A DNA stretch of 64,000 nucleotides from Rhodoblastus sp963704565 (lineage in GTDB: Bacteria > Pseudomonadota > Alphaproteobacteria > Rhizobiales > Beijerinckiaceae): contig OY969917.1 in NCBI GenBank assembly GCA_963704565.1, forward strand, positions 2,170,001-2,234,000, given 5' to 3'. A program made the translations under genes and the position numbers. Position 1 is the first letter of the stretch; every line of letters begins with the position of its first letter. Of this stretch, positions 51,711 through 60,832 are shown piece by piece. The notes below the pieces were generated by a model. It saw only the letters and a program-made list of their open reading frames with translations. It did no database searches and was not told the DNA's origin.

Positions 51711-52643
51711 GTGGTCGAGCAAATCGTCGATTTCGCGCTGGGCTTTGTCATCTGCGGCCTGATCGGTCTTGCTTTCCTGCCTCTGGTTTCGGCGCGGGCC
51801 CGGCGGCTTACTTTGGCCAAAATCGAATCGCGCCTGCCGATGACCTTCGACGAGATCGAGGCCGACCGCGATCTGCTGCGCGCGCGTTTCGCCGTCGAAA
51901 ACCGCGCGCTTGAGGTCAAGGCGGCGGAAGCGCGCGACGGCCGCGCCGCCGATTCCGCCGAACTCGGCCGGCGGGCCGTGGCGGTGATGCGCGCGACCGA
52001 GCGCCTCGACCAGACCGCGTCGCTGCTCGATACGCGCAACCTCCAGCTCGCCAAATCGCTGGAATTCGGCGAAAAAACCCAGTCTGCGCTCGACGAAACG
52101 CGCGCGACGCTCGAACGTCGGCAGGCGGAGCTGACCAAATTGCATGGCGAATACCATGCGCTGGCCGACGAAGCCCGAAAGCTCGACGCCCGGGTTCACG
52201 GCCTCGAAAGCCAGCTGAGGACGACGACCGCCGAACTGGAGGAGCTTCGCTCGAAACTGCAAGCCTCCGAGGCCGCGCGCCATGAAATTTTTGCGCGCGC
52301 CGAGGATCTGTCGAGCCAGAATACAAATCTTGCCGCTGAACTGGCGGAGGCGGAGCAGCGCGCGGCGGATTTCGAGGCGCGTCGCACCCGCCTTTTGGCC
52401 AAGGTCGCCGCCGAGCGGCGGCGCGGCGACCAACTGGAGGACGCCAATCTCGGCCTGCGCCGTCAGATTATGGCGCCGGGCGCGACGACCGCGAATGGCG
52501 AGCAAACGGCGGCGGATGGCGAAGGCGCGAATGGCGCCGATGGGGCCGCCGCCGCCTTGAGCCCCGAACAGGAGCTGCTCGATCTGCGCGAGGCGATTTC
52601 GCGGCTTGGCCGCCAGATCGCCCACATGGACCGCGTCGAATAA
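51711..52643 (+). CDS. Membrane-anchored coiled-coil protein, unknown
   Basis: 310 residues. One N-terminal hydrophobic segment (IVDFALGFVICGLIGLAFLPLVSARARRLTLAKIE), then KIESRLPMTFDEIEADRDLLRARFAVENR, seen in many Hyphomicrobiales hypothetical proteins. A long Ala/Glu/Arg heptad-like coiled coil follows (about 60-255), then a low-complexity Ala/Gly/Asn linker and a final helix LSPEQELLDLREAISRLGRQIAHMD. No enzymatic motif. The start is GTG at 51711 without a convincing ribosome site. The stop codon is the first base pair of a palindromic element. Confidence 0.7.
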   Translation: MVEQIVDFALGFVICGLIGLAFLPLVSARARRLTLAKIESRLPMTFDEIEADRDLLRARFAVENRALEVKAAEARDGRAADSAELGRRAVAVMRATERLDQTASLLDTRNLQLAKSLEFGEKTQSALDETRATLERRQAELTKLHGEYHALADEARKLDARVHGLESQLRTTTAELEELRSKLQASEAARHEIFARAEDLSSQNTNLAAELAEAEQRAADFEARRTRLLAKVAAERRRGDQLEDANLGLRRQIMAPGATTANGEQTAADGEGANGADGAAAALSPEQELLDLREAISRLGRQIAHMDRVE

Positions 52644-52755
52644 TACCATCGGCCCTTGAAAAGGACCGATGGTATCCGCGCCGACCGGCGCGGCGCCGGC
52701 TGACGCCGGCGGGCGCCCTTGTTTCCGACGAGTCGGAAACAAGGGCCAATGGTAT
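52643..52755. repeat. 113-bp palindromic element with 16-bp terminal inverted repeats
   Basis: Ends are ATACCATCGGCCCTTG (52643-52658) and its reverse complement with one mismatch (52740-52755). Inside are four hairpins: 52643-52675 (10-bp arms plus more), CCGCGCC/GGCGCGG (52676-52693), GCCGGC-TGAC-GCCGGC (52695-52710) and CCCTTGTTTCCGA/TCGGAAACAAGGG (52716-52745). It fills the gap between two convergent genes and could work as a two-way terminator as well as being a MITE-like insertion. Confidence 0.85.
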
Positions 52756-52781
52756 AACTGCATTGCGTCGAGGAATAAGCC

Positions 52782-54347
52782 TCAGTGCGCCATGCCCGGC
52801 GGCGGCGCGCTTGCCGGTCGCCGCATGAACGGCGCCAGACCCGCCGCCATCAGAAACAGCAGGGACATGCCGAGGAAAACATCGGCCAGAGCCATGACCG
52901 TGGCCTCCCGGCCCGCCATCGCCGCGAGGCGGTGGCTCGCGGCAAGCCGCGCCGCATCGCCGTTCTGGGCGTAAAGCGCGGCGAGATTGGCGAGAAATTC
53001 CTGGGTCCGGTCGTTGCCCCAGACAAGAGTCTCGCGCAGGCGTTCGAAATGGAGATCGAAACGCCGGTCGAGCGTGGTGTTGATCGCCGCGAGGCCGAAG
53101 GCGCCGCCAAGATTGCGGGTCACGTTGAACAGACCCGAGGCGTTTTTCAATTTGGACGGCGGCAGGGCGCCGAGCGCGAGATTATTGATCGGCGCCATCA
53201 TGAACATCAGCGAAAAGCCGCGGAGGATCTGCGGGGCCATGAACTGATCGAAGCCCCAATCCCCGGTGACGCCGGCCGAAATCGCCACACCCCAGGCGAA
53301 ACCGAGAAATCCAAGGGCGACCATCAGCCGCAGGTCGATCCAGGTCAGCAGGCGCCCGACGATGGGAGCCGCGATAAACTGGCACAGGCCGGTGAGGAAC
53401 ATGGTCTCGCCGATCTGGTGGGCGGAGAAGCCGCGCACCCGGGCGAGATAGATCGGATAAATATAGGTCAGGCCGTAAAGTCCGACGCCGAGGATGAAGG
53501 AAGCGAGCGAACCCGTCCAGAAATTGCGGTCGGCGAAAGTCCTCAAATCCACGATCGGATTTTCCGTGGTGAAGGCCCGCGCGAAAAAAATCTGGGCGCC
53601 GGAACCGGAAATCGCCGCCGCCCAGACGATCCTGCCGTCGTCGAACCAGTTCTTGGCGGGCCCCTCCTCAAGCAGATATTCGAGCGCGCCAAGGAACAAG
53701 GCCATGGAGACCAGCCCGAGCCAGTCGAAATTGCGCAGCAGGCGCGGATCGGGCCGGTCGAAATCGATCAGCAGCCAAGCCGTCAGGGCGACGACAATCC
53801 CCGGCGCCACATTGATCAGGAACAGCCAGCGCCACGAGAACAAATCGGTGAGATAGCCGCCGACCGTCGGCCCGATCGTCGGAGCGAGCGTGGCGACGAG
53901 GCCGATGATCGCGGCGATCGTCGAGGTTTTGCGGCGCGGGAAGATCGAATAGGCGGCGGAGAAGACGGTCGGGATCATCCCGCCGCCGATGAAGCCCTGA
54001 AGCGCGCGCCAGACAATCAGCTGATCGATGTCGGTCGCAAAGGAGCAAAGCAGGCTCATCAAGGTGAAGCCGGCGGCGGAGAAGGTGAAGGCGATCCGGG
54101 TCGAAAAGGCGCGCGACAGATAACCCGACAGCGGAATCATCACCACTTCGGCGACGAGATAGGCGGTCTGGACCCAGGCGACTTCATCGGCGCTGGCGGA
54201 CAGTCCCGCCTGGATCGTGGCGAGCGAGGCCGAGACGACCTGAATATCCAGAATCGCCATGAACATGCCGAAAAGCATCGCGAGAAAAGCGATGAAGCGG
54301 CGCGCCGAAATTTCCGTTTCGTCCGGGTCGGGCGCCGCGCCCCTCAT
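52782..54347 (-). CDS. DHA2-family drug efflux transporter (EmrB-like)
   Basis: 521 residues, 14 membrane segments expected. Family blocks: LAMLFGMFMAILDIQVVSASLATIQAGLSASADEVAWVQTAYLVAEVVMIPLSGYLSRAF, RALQGFIGGGMIPTVFSAAYSIFP and LAPTIGPTVGGYLTDLFSWRWLFLINVAPG (motif C). Proton-driven export of hydrophobic drugs with the membrane-fusion partner encoded just upstream; the two genes overlap by 4 nt. Confidence 0.93.
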   Translation of the reverse strand: MRGAAPDPDETEISARRFIAFLAMLFGMFMAILDIQVVSASLATIQAGLSASADEVAWVQTAYLVAEVVMIPLSGYLSRAFSTRIAFTFSAAGFTLMSLLCSFATDIDQLIVWRALQGFIGGGMIPTVFSAAYSIFPRRKTSTIAAIIGLVATLAPTIGPTVGGYLTDLFSWRWLFLINVAPGIVVALTAWLLIDFDRPDPRLLRNFDWLGLVSMALFLGALEYLLEEGPAKNWFDDGRIVWAAAISGSGAQIFFARAFTTENPIVDLRTFADRNFWTGSLASFILGVGLYGLTYIYPIYLARVRGFSAHQIGETMFLTGLCQFIAAPIVGRLLTWIDLRLMVALGFLGFAWGVAISAGVTGDWGFDQFMAPQILRGFSLMFMMAPINNLALGALPPSKLKNASGLFNVTRNLGGAFGLAAINTTLDRRFDLHFERLRETLVWGNDRTQEFLANLAALYAQNGDAARLAASHRLAAMAGREATVMALADVFLGMSLLFLMAAGLAPFMRRPASAPPPGMAH

Positions 54348-55606
54348 TTGGCGGGACCGCGCGTATTGACATCCACCACGACCGACATGCCGGCGCGCAG
54401 GCGGCCGGAACCCAGATGAGCCAGCCTGATCCGCACCGGGAAGCGCTGGGTGATCTTGGTGAAATTGCCGGTGGCGTTTTCCGGCGGCAGTATCGAGAAT
54501 TCGGAGCCCGAGGCGGGCGCGATGCTTTCGACGAAACCATCCACGGCTTCGCCGTCATAGGCGTCGACATAGACCCTGGCCTTCTGGCCGGGGGCGAGAC
54601 GGTCGAGCTGGGTTTCCTTGAAATTGGCCTCGACATAATCCTGGCCGTCGGGCGCCATCGCCATCAGCCGCGCCCCCGGCTGAACATATTGGCCGGGCTC
54701 GACGACGCGATTGCCGACAACGCCGTCGAAAGGCGCCCTTATTTCGGCAAAGCCGAGGTCGCGCCGCGCGCGATCCTCGGCGACGGCGAGTTCGGCGCGC
54801 GCGCGCCGCGCCTCCTCGGCTTGCGATTTCAGCACGATCAGATCGGCCCTCGCGCCGGCAAGTCGCGCCTCGGCGCCGGACAATCCCGCCGCCGCCTTGT
54901 CGCGGTCCGCAAGAACCTGATCGAGTCGCTGTTTCGAGGCGAAATCCGAGGCCGCCAGCGACCGTACGCGATCGAACTCGGACTGGGCGCGCGCGCGTTC
55001 GGCGCGCGCGGAGTCCACCTGGGCCTCGGCCTGCTTCACTCCGGCTTGCTGGGCGTCGACCTGGGCTTCGATGCGCGCGATGGCCGCGTCCTGCGTCAGC
55101 CCTTTCCGCCGGGCGGCGTCAACCGCCAGGACGTAGTCGCCGGCGTCGATTCGCGCCAGGATCCGCCCCGCCTGGACATGCTGATTGTCCACGACGCCGA
55201 CGTCACGGACATAGCCGGCGATTTTCGGCGAAATGATCGCGAGATCGGTTCGGACATAAGCGTCGTCGGTCGAATAGATGTAACGTCCGACCGTGAAATA
55301 ATAAAAAAACGCCGCGCCGGCCAGAACCAGAGCCGCGAGGCCAGCGATCCACGCCAGGTGGCGCCGGCGCTTGACCAGTTGCGTCGCGGCCGCGCGCGAC
55401 ATCCACAGAATATGGTCGGCGCCGCTTCTTTGCCGCGCCTCCATGGCTGGACGCGGGGGCTTCAATTCCTCGATATGGCTTGAGCGGGGCTTCATCCGCG
55501 TGAGCGTCGGCAATTCGGAGTTCGCCTCCTCCCTGGCGGGATCCCGCTCGGCGGCGTCTTCGCGACGATTGTTGAACGCGCGGAAGCGGCCGACAAATTC
55601 GCTCAT
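54344..55606 (-). CDS. HlyD/EmrA-type membrane fusion protein
   Basis: 420 residues. A ~85-residue cytoplasmic N-terminal region, one membrane helix (HLAWIAGLAALVLAGAAFFYYF), biotinyl-lipoyl half (GRYIYSTDDAYVRTDLAIISPKIAGYVRDVGVVDNQHVQAG), a long alpha-hairpin of Ala/Glu/Arg heptads, and the barrel end FDGVVGNRVVEPGQYVQPGARLMAM. Partner of the EmrB-like pump. The ATG at 55606 has GAGG six nt upstream; a longer frame is not conserved. No TetR/MarR regulator is next to it. Confidence 0.93.
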   Translation of the reverse strand: MSEFVGRFRAFNNRREDAAERDPAREEANSELPTLTRMKPRSSHIEELKPPRPAMEARQRSGADHILWMSRAAATQLVKRRRHLAWIAGLAALVLAGAAFFYYFTVGRYIYSTDDAYVRTDLAIISPKIAGYVRDVGVVDNQHVQAGRILARIDAGDYVLAVDAARRKGLTQDAAIARIEAQVDAQQAGVKQAEAQVDSARAERARAQSEFDRVRSLAASDFASKQRLDQVLADRDKAAAGLSGAEARLAGARADLIVLKSQAEEARRARAELAVAEDRARRDLGFAEIRAPFDGVVGNRVVEPGQYVQPGARLMAMAPDGQDYVEANFKETQLDRLAPGQKARVYVDAYDGEAVDGFVESIAPASGSEFSILPPENATGNFTKITQRFPVRIRLAHLGSGRLRAGMSVVVDVNTRGPAK

Positions 55607-56112
55607 TGAAACCTCATTAAACGACTTGCAAAACGTCATGACGAAGCAACGTGCGGGCGAGGACGCGTCGTCGCCCGGCGACCGCCCCGAAAGCGGCTTA
55701 AGCTCATTAAGACATAGTTCGCGTCGGAAATGTTTCGCTTGGGCGAAGCTCATAATTGAACGCCGATTTTTTTGTGAATCGACGACTTCCGCCACGCCGG
55801 CTGATCTCGCGCATTGCGGCGGCAGGGCTTCGGAAACGCGCCTGCGGCCGTGTTCTTACGAAAAGTCGAGCGCCTTTTCGGATCGGGCTATGGGGTAATA
55901 CGAATTCCGCTGGCGCGAAAATCTGCTCGCGACATAGAGGATTTTCGCGCCATGGCGTTTCCGCGGATTGCGAAGCAATCTTGCGGAAACCGTATGAAAC
56001 GCCGGCAGGATCGAGCGGGTTCGTCTCACCGATTCGCCAACGCGCTCTTTCGCCGGATTTCGAAAGAAGAGGCCTCTCGACCGAATTCCGCGAGATCGGC
56101 GCGGAATTCGCA
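55607..56112. other. 506-bp intergenic gap holding repeat copy 2
   Basis: Between the efflux pair and tadC. No convincing coding sequence: the short frames here lack ribosome sites and known motifs. Near 55701-55715 and 55613-55623 are two copies of CTCATTAA. The region 55904-56002 is the second copy of the dispersed double-hairpin repeat. tadD, which commonly follows tadC, is absent from this place. Confidence 0.6.
55904..56002 (+). repeat. Dispersed ~99-bp double-hairpin repeat, copy 2
   Basis: Same orientation as 3810-3908. One C-to-T difference lies in the first stem and changes a G-C pair to G-T, leaving the hairpin foldable; the other differences are C/T in the loop and A/G near the end. 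It is preceded by ATACGAATTCCG instead of the full palindrome of copy 1. It lies 111 nt past the tadC stop. Confidence 0.88.
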
Positions 56113-57090
56113 TCACCATTTCTGGTTCATCACCTGGATTCCGACCGGCGTCATGATGACGATGAACAGCACGGGAAGGAAGAAGATCATCATGGGGACC
56201 GTGAGCTTCGGCGGAAGCGCGGCGGCCTTCTTTTCGGCCTCCATCATGCGCTGATCGCGTGCTTCCTGCGCCACGACACGTAACGCGGTTCCCAGCGGCG
56301 TGCCATATTTTTCGGCCTGAATCAAAGAAGTGGAAATGCTCCTCGCGGCTTCGAGCCCCGTGCGCATATGGAAATTCTCATAGGCGATACGGCGGTCCAG
56401 GAGGTAGGACAGTTCGGCCGTGGTCAAGGCGAACTCCTCGGCGAGCGGCACCGAACGAGCGCCGATCTCCTGGCTCACCCGCCGGAACGCCTGTTCGACC
56501 GACATGCCGGCCTGGACGCAAATCAGCAGCAGGTCGAGCGCGTCGGGAAAGGCGCGCCTCATGTTCAGCTGGCGTTTTGTGATGGTGTTGCCGAGATAGA
56601 CTTCCGGGGCTTTGAGACCGGCCCAGGCGGCGATGACGATAATGCCGATGCGTATCATCAAAGACCAGTCGTTCGGATAAAGAATGAAAACATAGAGCGC
56701 GCTGACGACGATCGACGCCATGGGGGTCACCAGGCGGAAAAACAGAAAGCCTACCTCGGCTTGCGCGCCGCGATAGCCTGCCATCGTCAATTGCATTTTG
56801 GCGTGATCGGTGCCAAGCCATTTCGACAGGCTGTACTTTTCTACGATCTCCTTCATATACGCCTTGGGCGTCGGCCTCAGCTTGCCCGCGTTGCGTTTCG
56901 ACAGTTTTTCACGCTCACGCGCGCGAATTCGTTCGCGTTCCGACGCCACGAGCTTCATCCGGTCGCCAAGCCGGTCGCCCTCGATCAGCGGCAGGCCAAT
57001 CGACAGCAGGCTGGCGATGGTGAAGACGCCAGCGAGCAGCGCAAGCCACGTTTGCGCATCGATGAGTTTTTCGGAGATCAATTGCATCAT
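56113..57090 (-). CDS. tadC: Tad pilus platform protein TadC
   Basis: 325 residues, type II secretion F domain. It has four hydrophobic segments, with the core APEVYLGNTITKRQLNMRRAFPDALDLLLICVQAGMSVEQAFRRVSQEIG and EKYGTPLGTALRVVAQEARDQRMMEAEKKAAALPPKLTVPMMIFFLPVLFIVI. Forms the inner-membrane platform with TadB. Last gene of the pilus operon in this window. Confidence 0.95.
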   Translation of the reverse strand: MMQLISEKLIDAQTWLALLAGVFTIASLLSIGLPLIEGDRLGDRMKLVASERERIRAREREKLSKRNAGKLRPTPKAYMKEIVEKYSLSKWLGTDHAKMQLTMAGYRGAQAEVGFLFFRLVTPMASIVVSALYVFILYPNDWSLMIRIGIIVIAAWAGLKAPEVYLGNTITKRQLNMRRAFPDALDLLLICVQAGMSVEQAFRRVSQEIGARSVPLAEEFALTTAELSYLLDRRIAYENFHMRTGLEAARSISTSLIQAEKYGTPLGTALRVVAQEARDQRMMEAEKKAAALPPKLTVPMMIFFLPVLFIVIMTPVGIQVMNQKW

Positions 57091-57123
57091 GGCGTGCGGC
57101 CCTGTCCAATTCCTCGGCGCTCG

Positions 57124-58107
57124 TCAGACCTCGAAATCGATCATTTTTTTCATCACGAAACTTCCCGTGACTTCCATGAGCGCGGCGATGACAAGCATGA
57201 AACGTCCCTGTTTGGTGGTCCACAGCATTTCAATGAACTGCCGGTTGGTGAAGGTGAGCAGAACGCCGACGATGATCGGCAGCGCTCCGATGATCACGGC
57301 GGAGGCCTTGGCCTCGGCGGAGAGCGCTTTCACCTTGTCGCGCATTTTCTTGCGCTCGCGCATGACGGTGGACAAATTGCCGAGCGCCTCGCCCAGATTG
57401 CCGCCCGCTTTCTGCTGAATGACAATGACGATCGCGAAATAATTCGCTTCGGCGGTGGGGATGCGCTGGGGCAAACGCTCGACCGCTTCGCTGACCGTCA
57501 GGCCAAGCGCCAGCGCTTCCACGATCTGCCGGAATTCGCTGCGCACTGGCTCGTGCCCTTCGGTCGCGATCATTCGCAGGGTGTCGTTGAGCGGCAGACC
57601 CGCCTTGACGCCGCGAACGATGACATCGACGGCGTTGGGAAATTCGTCGGCGAATTTTTTCAGCCGTCGCTTCGCCAGAAATTTCAAGACGAAATTCGGC
57701 AGGCCGAAGCCGCCGATGACCGGGCCGGCCAATGCGATCAGCAGACTGTCGGAGAACAAAAAGAGCAGGATCCCGAAAAATGCGCCCAGCACGCCGGAAA
57801 TAACGAAAAAATTGGTCCGGGACAGGCTGAGGCCGGCCTGGGCGATGCGCGTCTCAACCGAAACTTTTGACTTTTCGGCATTGCGCTGCTCGACTTCTTT
57901 CAGACTGTCCGCGACCTGCTTGCGACGGGCCGCCACGTCGACCAGCCTTTCGCCGGGTCCGCGTCGCTGACCGAGTTTCGTCGCGACCTGCTCTCGGCGC
58001 TTTTCCGCGGCCGCCTCACCCGAGAGATAGGGATAGACCAGCGCGTAAAAGCCCCCGGACACCGCGAAGACGGTCAGCAGAATGATGAGAGCGGAGCGGC
58101 TGTCCAT
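57124..58107 (-). CDS. tadB: Tad pilus platform protein TadB
   Basis: 327 residues, type II secretion F domain: KKFADEFPNAVDVIVRGVKAGLPLNDTLRMIATEGHEPVRSEFRQIVEALALGLTVSEAVERLPQRIP and QQKAGGNLGEALGNLSTVMRERKKMRDKVKALSAEAKASAVIIGALP. N-terminal helix and the usual charged linker are present. Between cpaF and tadC with short gaps (18 and 33 nt). Confidence 0.95.
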   Translation of the reverse strand: MDSRSALIILLTVFAVSGGFYALVYPYLSGEAAAEKRREQVATKLGQRRGPGERLVDVAARRKQVADSLKEVEQRNAEKSKVSVETRIAQAGLSLSRTNFFVISGVLGAFFGILLFLFSDSLLIALAGPVIGGFGLPNFVLKFLAKRRLKKFADEFPNAVDVIVRGVKAGLPLNDTLRMIATEGHEPVRSEFRQIVEALALGLTVSEAVERLPQRIPTAEANYFAIVIVIQQKAGGNLGEALGNLSTVMRERKKMRDKVKALSAEAKASAVIIGALPIIVGVLLTFTNRQFIEMLWTTKQGRFMLVIAALMEVTGSFVMKKMIDFEV

Positions 58108-58125
58108 GGCGACCTGACCTTTTCT

Positions 58126-59538
58126 TCACTCGCCCGAGAAGGACGCGTCGAGCGCCGCCGCAAGCCGTTCTTCCTCGCCGAAATAGCGCGCGCGCTCCCA
58201 GAACCGCGGCCGCCCGATCCCGGTCGAACGATGGCGACCCTTCAGCTTGCCGCTGGCGTCCTCGCCGAGGATGTCATAGAGGAACAGATCCTGGGTGATG
58301 ATGACATCGCCTTCAAGACCCATGACTTCCGAGATATGGGTGATGCGGCGCGAGCCGTCGCGCAGGCGCGCGGCTTGGACGATGACGTCGACCGACGCGA
58401 CGATCATCTCGCGGATGGTGCGCGGCGGAAGGGCGTAGCCGCCCATGGTGATCATGGATTCGAGACGGCTCAGGGCCTCGCGCGGAGAGTTGGCGTGGAG
58501 CGTTCCCATTGAGCCGTCATGGCCGGTGTTCATGGCCTGGAGGAGGTCGAAGGCCTCCGGGCCGCGCACTTCGCCGACGATGATGCGCTCAGGACGCATA
58601 CGCAGGCAGTTCTTCACGAGATCGCGCATGGTCACCGCGCCCTGCCCTTCGAGATTGGGCGGGCGCGTTTCAAGCCGCACCACATGGGCCTGCTGGAGTT
58701 GCAGTTCGGCGGCGTCCTCGCAGGTGATCACCCGCTCGTCGCCGTCTATATAGTTGGTCAGACAATTGAGCAGGGTCGTCTTGCCCGAGCCGGTGCCGCC
58801 CGAAATCAGCACATTGCAGCGAACCCGGCCGATGATTTTCAGGATTTCACCGCCTTCCGGCGAAATCGAGCCGAAGGACGTCAGCTGATCGAGGGTAAGC
58901 TTGTCCTTCTTGAATTTGCGGATGGTGAGGGCGGGGCCGTCGATCGCGAGCGGCGGCGCGATCACGTTGACGCGGGAGCCGTCGAGCAGGCGCGCGTCGC
59001 AGATCGGCGACGCTTCGTCCACGCGCCGGCCGACCTGGCTGACAATGCGCTGGCAGATATTCATCAGCTGCGCGTTATCGCGAAAGCGCACATTGGTGAG
59101 CTGAATCTTGCCGCCGACTTCGATGAAAGTGCGCGTGGCGCCGTTCACCATGATGTCCGCGATGTCGTCGCGCGAGAGCAGCGGCTCAAGCGGCCCGAAG
59201 CCGAGCACGTCGTTGCAAATGTCGTCGAGCATGTCCTCCTGCTCGGCGATCGACATGACGACGTTTTTGATCGAAATGATTTCGTTGACGATGTCGCGAA
59301 TTTCTTCGCGCGCGCCGTCCGCGTCGATCCTGGACAGCTGCGACAGGTCGATGGCCTCGATCAAGGCCCCGAAGATCATGCTCTTGGTCTGGAAATAATC
59401 TTCCGACCGACGCGGCTCGGGCGCCGGAGGAGGCGCCGGCGCCTGCTGGAGCGCCGCCGTGACCGCAGGCGCAGCCCCGGCTGGCTTTTGCGGCGTGTTT
59501 GGCAGGGCGCCGCTGGCGCCCGAGCGCTTTCCGAACAT
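58126..59538 (-). CDS. cpaF: Tad pilus assembly ATPase CpaF/TadA
   Basis: 470 residues. An N-terminal Pro/Ala-rich stretch, then a PulE-type secretion ATPase: Walker A SGGTGSGKTTLLN, Asp box TCEDAAELQL, Walker B-like RIIVGEVRGPEAFDLLQAMNTGHDGSMGTLHANSPREALSRLE and the His box. Hexameric motor for Flp pilus extension/retraction. It has the full family length. Confidence 0.96.
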   Translation of the reverse strand: MFGKRSGASGALPNTPQKPAGAAPAVTAALQQAPAPPPAPEPRRSEDYFQTKSMIFGALIEAIDLSQLSRIDADGAREEIRDIVNEIISIKNVVMSIAEQEDMLDDICNDVLGFGPLEPLLSRDDIADIMVNGATRTFIEVGGKIQLTNVRFRDNAQLMNICQRIVSQVGRRVDEASPICDARLLDGSRVNVIAPPLAIDGPALTIRKFKKDKLTLDQLTSFGSISPEGGEILKIIGRVRCNVLISGGTGSGKTTLLNCLTNYIDGDERVITCEDAAELQLQQAHVVRLETRPPNLEGQGAVTMRDLVKNCLRMRPERIIVGEVRGPEAFDLLQAMNTGHDGSMGTLHANSPREALSRLESMITMGGYALPPRTIREMIVASVDVIVQAARLRDGSRRITHISEVMGLEGDVIITQDLFLYDILGEDASGKLKGRHRSTGIGRPRFWERARYFGEEERLAAALDASFSGE

Positions 59539-59578
59539 TGTGCTTCCCGTGCTCCCGATGCTCTACGCCAATGCGCCT

Positions 59579-60829
59579 TCAGCCTTTGAGAACCGCGAGC
59601 AGCGGTTCCAGGAAACTCTTTTTCTCGCGTTTGATGGCGGCGCGTCCGGCGGCGAGTCGCGCCAGATCGTCAAAAATCGCGGCCGTCTTGGCGCCGTCCT
59701 CGACCTCGGCGATCATTTGGCCGTTGTTCGCGGCGACGCCGAAGATTTTGGCGTTGTAGGGCACGACGGCGGCGGGCTCGACCTCCAACGCCTTGGTGAA
59801 ATCGGCGACCGAAATTTCCGGCCGCTTTTGCATGCCGACGCCGTTCAGCACGACGCGCGGCGCTGGATCGTTACGGCGCGCGCCGCGCAAATTATCGAGC
59901 ATGCTCTTCACGTTGCGCAGGCTCGCCAGTTCCGGCGACGCGACGATGAAGGTCTCGTCCGCCGTTGTCAGCATACGACGCGACCATGCCGTCCAGACAT
60001 GGGGAATGTCGAGCACGATATAGGGCGTGGAGCCGCGCAGGATCTCGAGCAGCGGATCGAACGCCATTTCGTGGAGGTCATAGACACGCTCGACAGTCGC
60101 CGGGGCGGCGAGAATCGACAGCTTCTCGCTGCATTTCGACAGCAGGCGGTCAACCATATTGGCGTCGAGGCGATCCGGCGAAAATACCGCCTCGGCGATG
60201 CTCTGCGGCGGATCCTGGTTGAAGTCCAGACCTGTCGTGCCGAAAGCGAGGTCTAGATCGACGATCACGGTCGCCGCGTCGAGATCCCGGGCGATCGACC
60301 AGGCGAGATTATGGGAAATGCACGAAGAGCCCACGCCGCCCTTGCAACCCGCCACCGCGATAACCCGTCCAAGCGGCGCGGCGGCGTCCTGGTTATAGAG
60401 CTGCGCCAGCGCGGCGATGAACTCCATCACGCCAAACGGCTGGACCAGATATTCGCTGACGGCGCGCGCCATCAGCTCGCGATAGAGCGTGATGTCGTTA
60501 TGGCGCCCGATGATGACCACCTTGGTTCCATGGTCGCAGAATTCGGCCAACGCCTCCAGCTGCTCCAATATTTCGGCGTGCGAGGCGCTGCTCTCGAGCA
60601 CGATCACATTGGGGGTCGGCGAAGTGCGGTAGGCTTCGACCGCAGCCGCCGCGCCGCCCATGTTCACCTTGACATGGGCTCTTTCCATGCGGCGGTCGCC
60701 CGCCGCCTCGTTGATCGTCGCGGCAAGTTCGGCGGTTTCGCAAAACGCCTGGAGGGAAACGCGCGGCAAGGGCGCGATCGACGGCGCCTGCTGTCCTTGC
60801 GCCGGGGGATTGGAGCTTGCGCTGGCCAT
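59579..60829 (-). CDS. cpaE: Pilus assembly protein CpaE (TadZ)
   Basis: 416 residues: an N-terminal receiver-like domain without a clear phosphorylation site (VIVLESSASHAEILEQLEALAEFCDHGTKVVIIG) and a ParA/MinD-type ATPase domain with the deviant Walker A KGGVGSSC, DLDLAFGTTGLDFNQDP (Walker A') and IVLDIPHVWTAWSRRML. Directs the pilus machine to the pole in other bacteria. It lies 3 nt after the cpaD stop. Confidence 0.94.
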   Translation of the reverse strand: MASASSNPPAQGQQAPSIAPLPRVSLQAFCETAELAATINEAAGDRRMERAHVKVNMGGAAAAVEAYRTSPTPNVIVLESSASHAEILEQLEALAEFCDHGTKVVIIGRHNDITLYRELMARAVSEYLVQPFGVMEFIAALAQLYNQDAAAPLGRVIAVAGCKGGVGSSCISHNLAWSIARDLDAATVIVDLDLAFGTTGLDFNQDPPQSIAEAVFSPDRLDANMVDRLLSKCSEKLSILAAPATVERVYDLHEMAFDPLLEILRGSTPYIVLDIPHVWTAWSRRMLTTADETFIVASPELASLRNVKSMLDNLRGARRNDPAPRVVLNGVGMQKRPEISVADFTKALEVEPAAVVPYNAKIFGVAANNGQMIAEVEDGAKTAAIFDDLARLAAGRAAIKREKKSFLEPLLAVLKG

Positions 60830-60832
60830 GGC

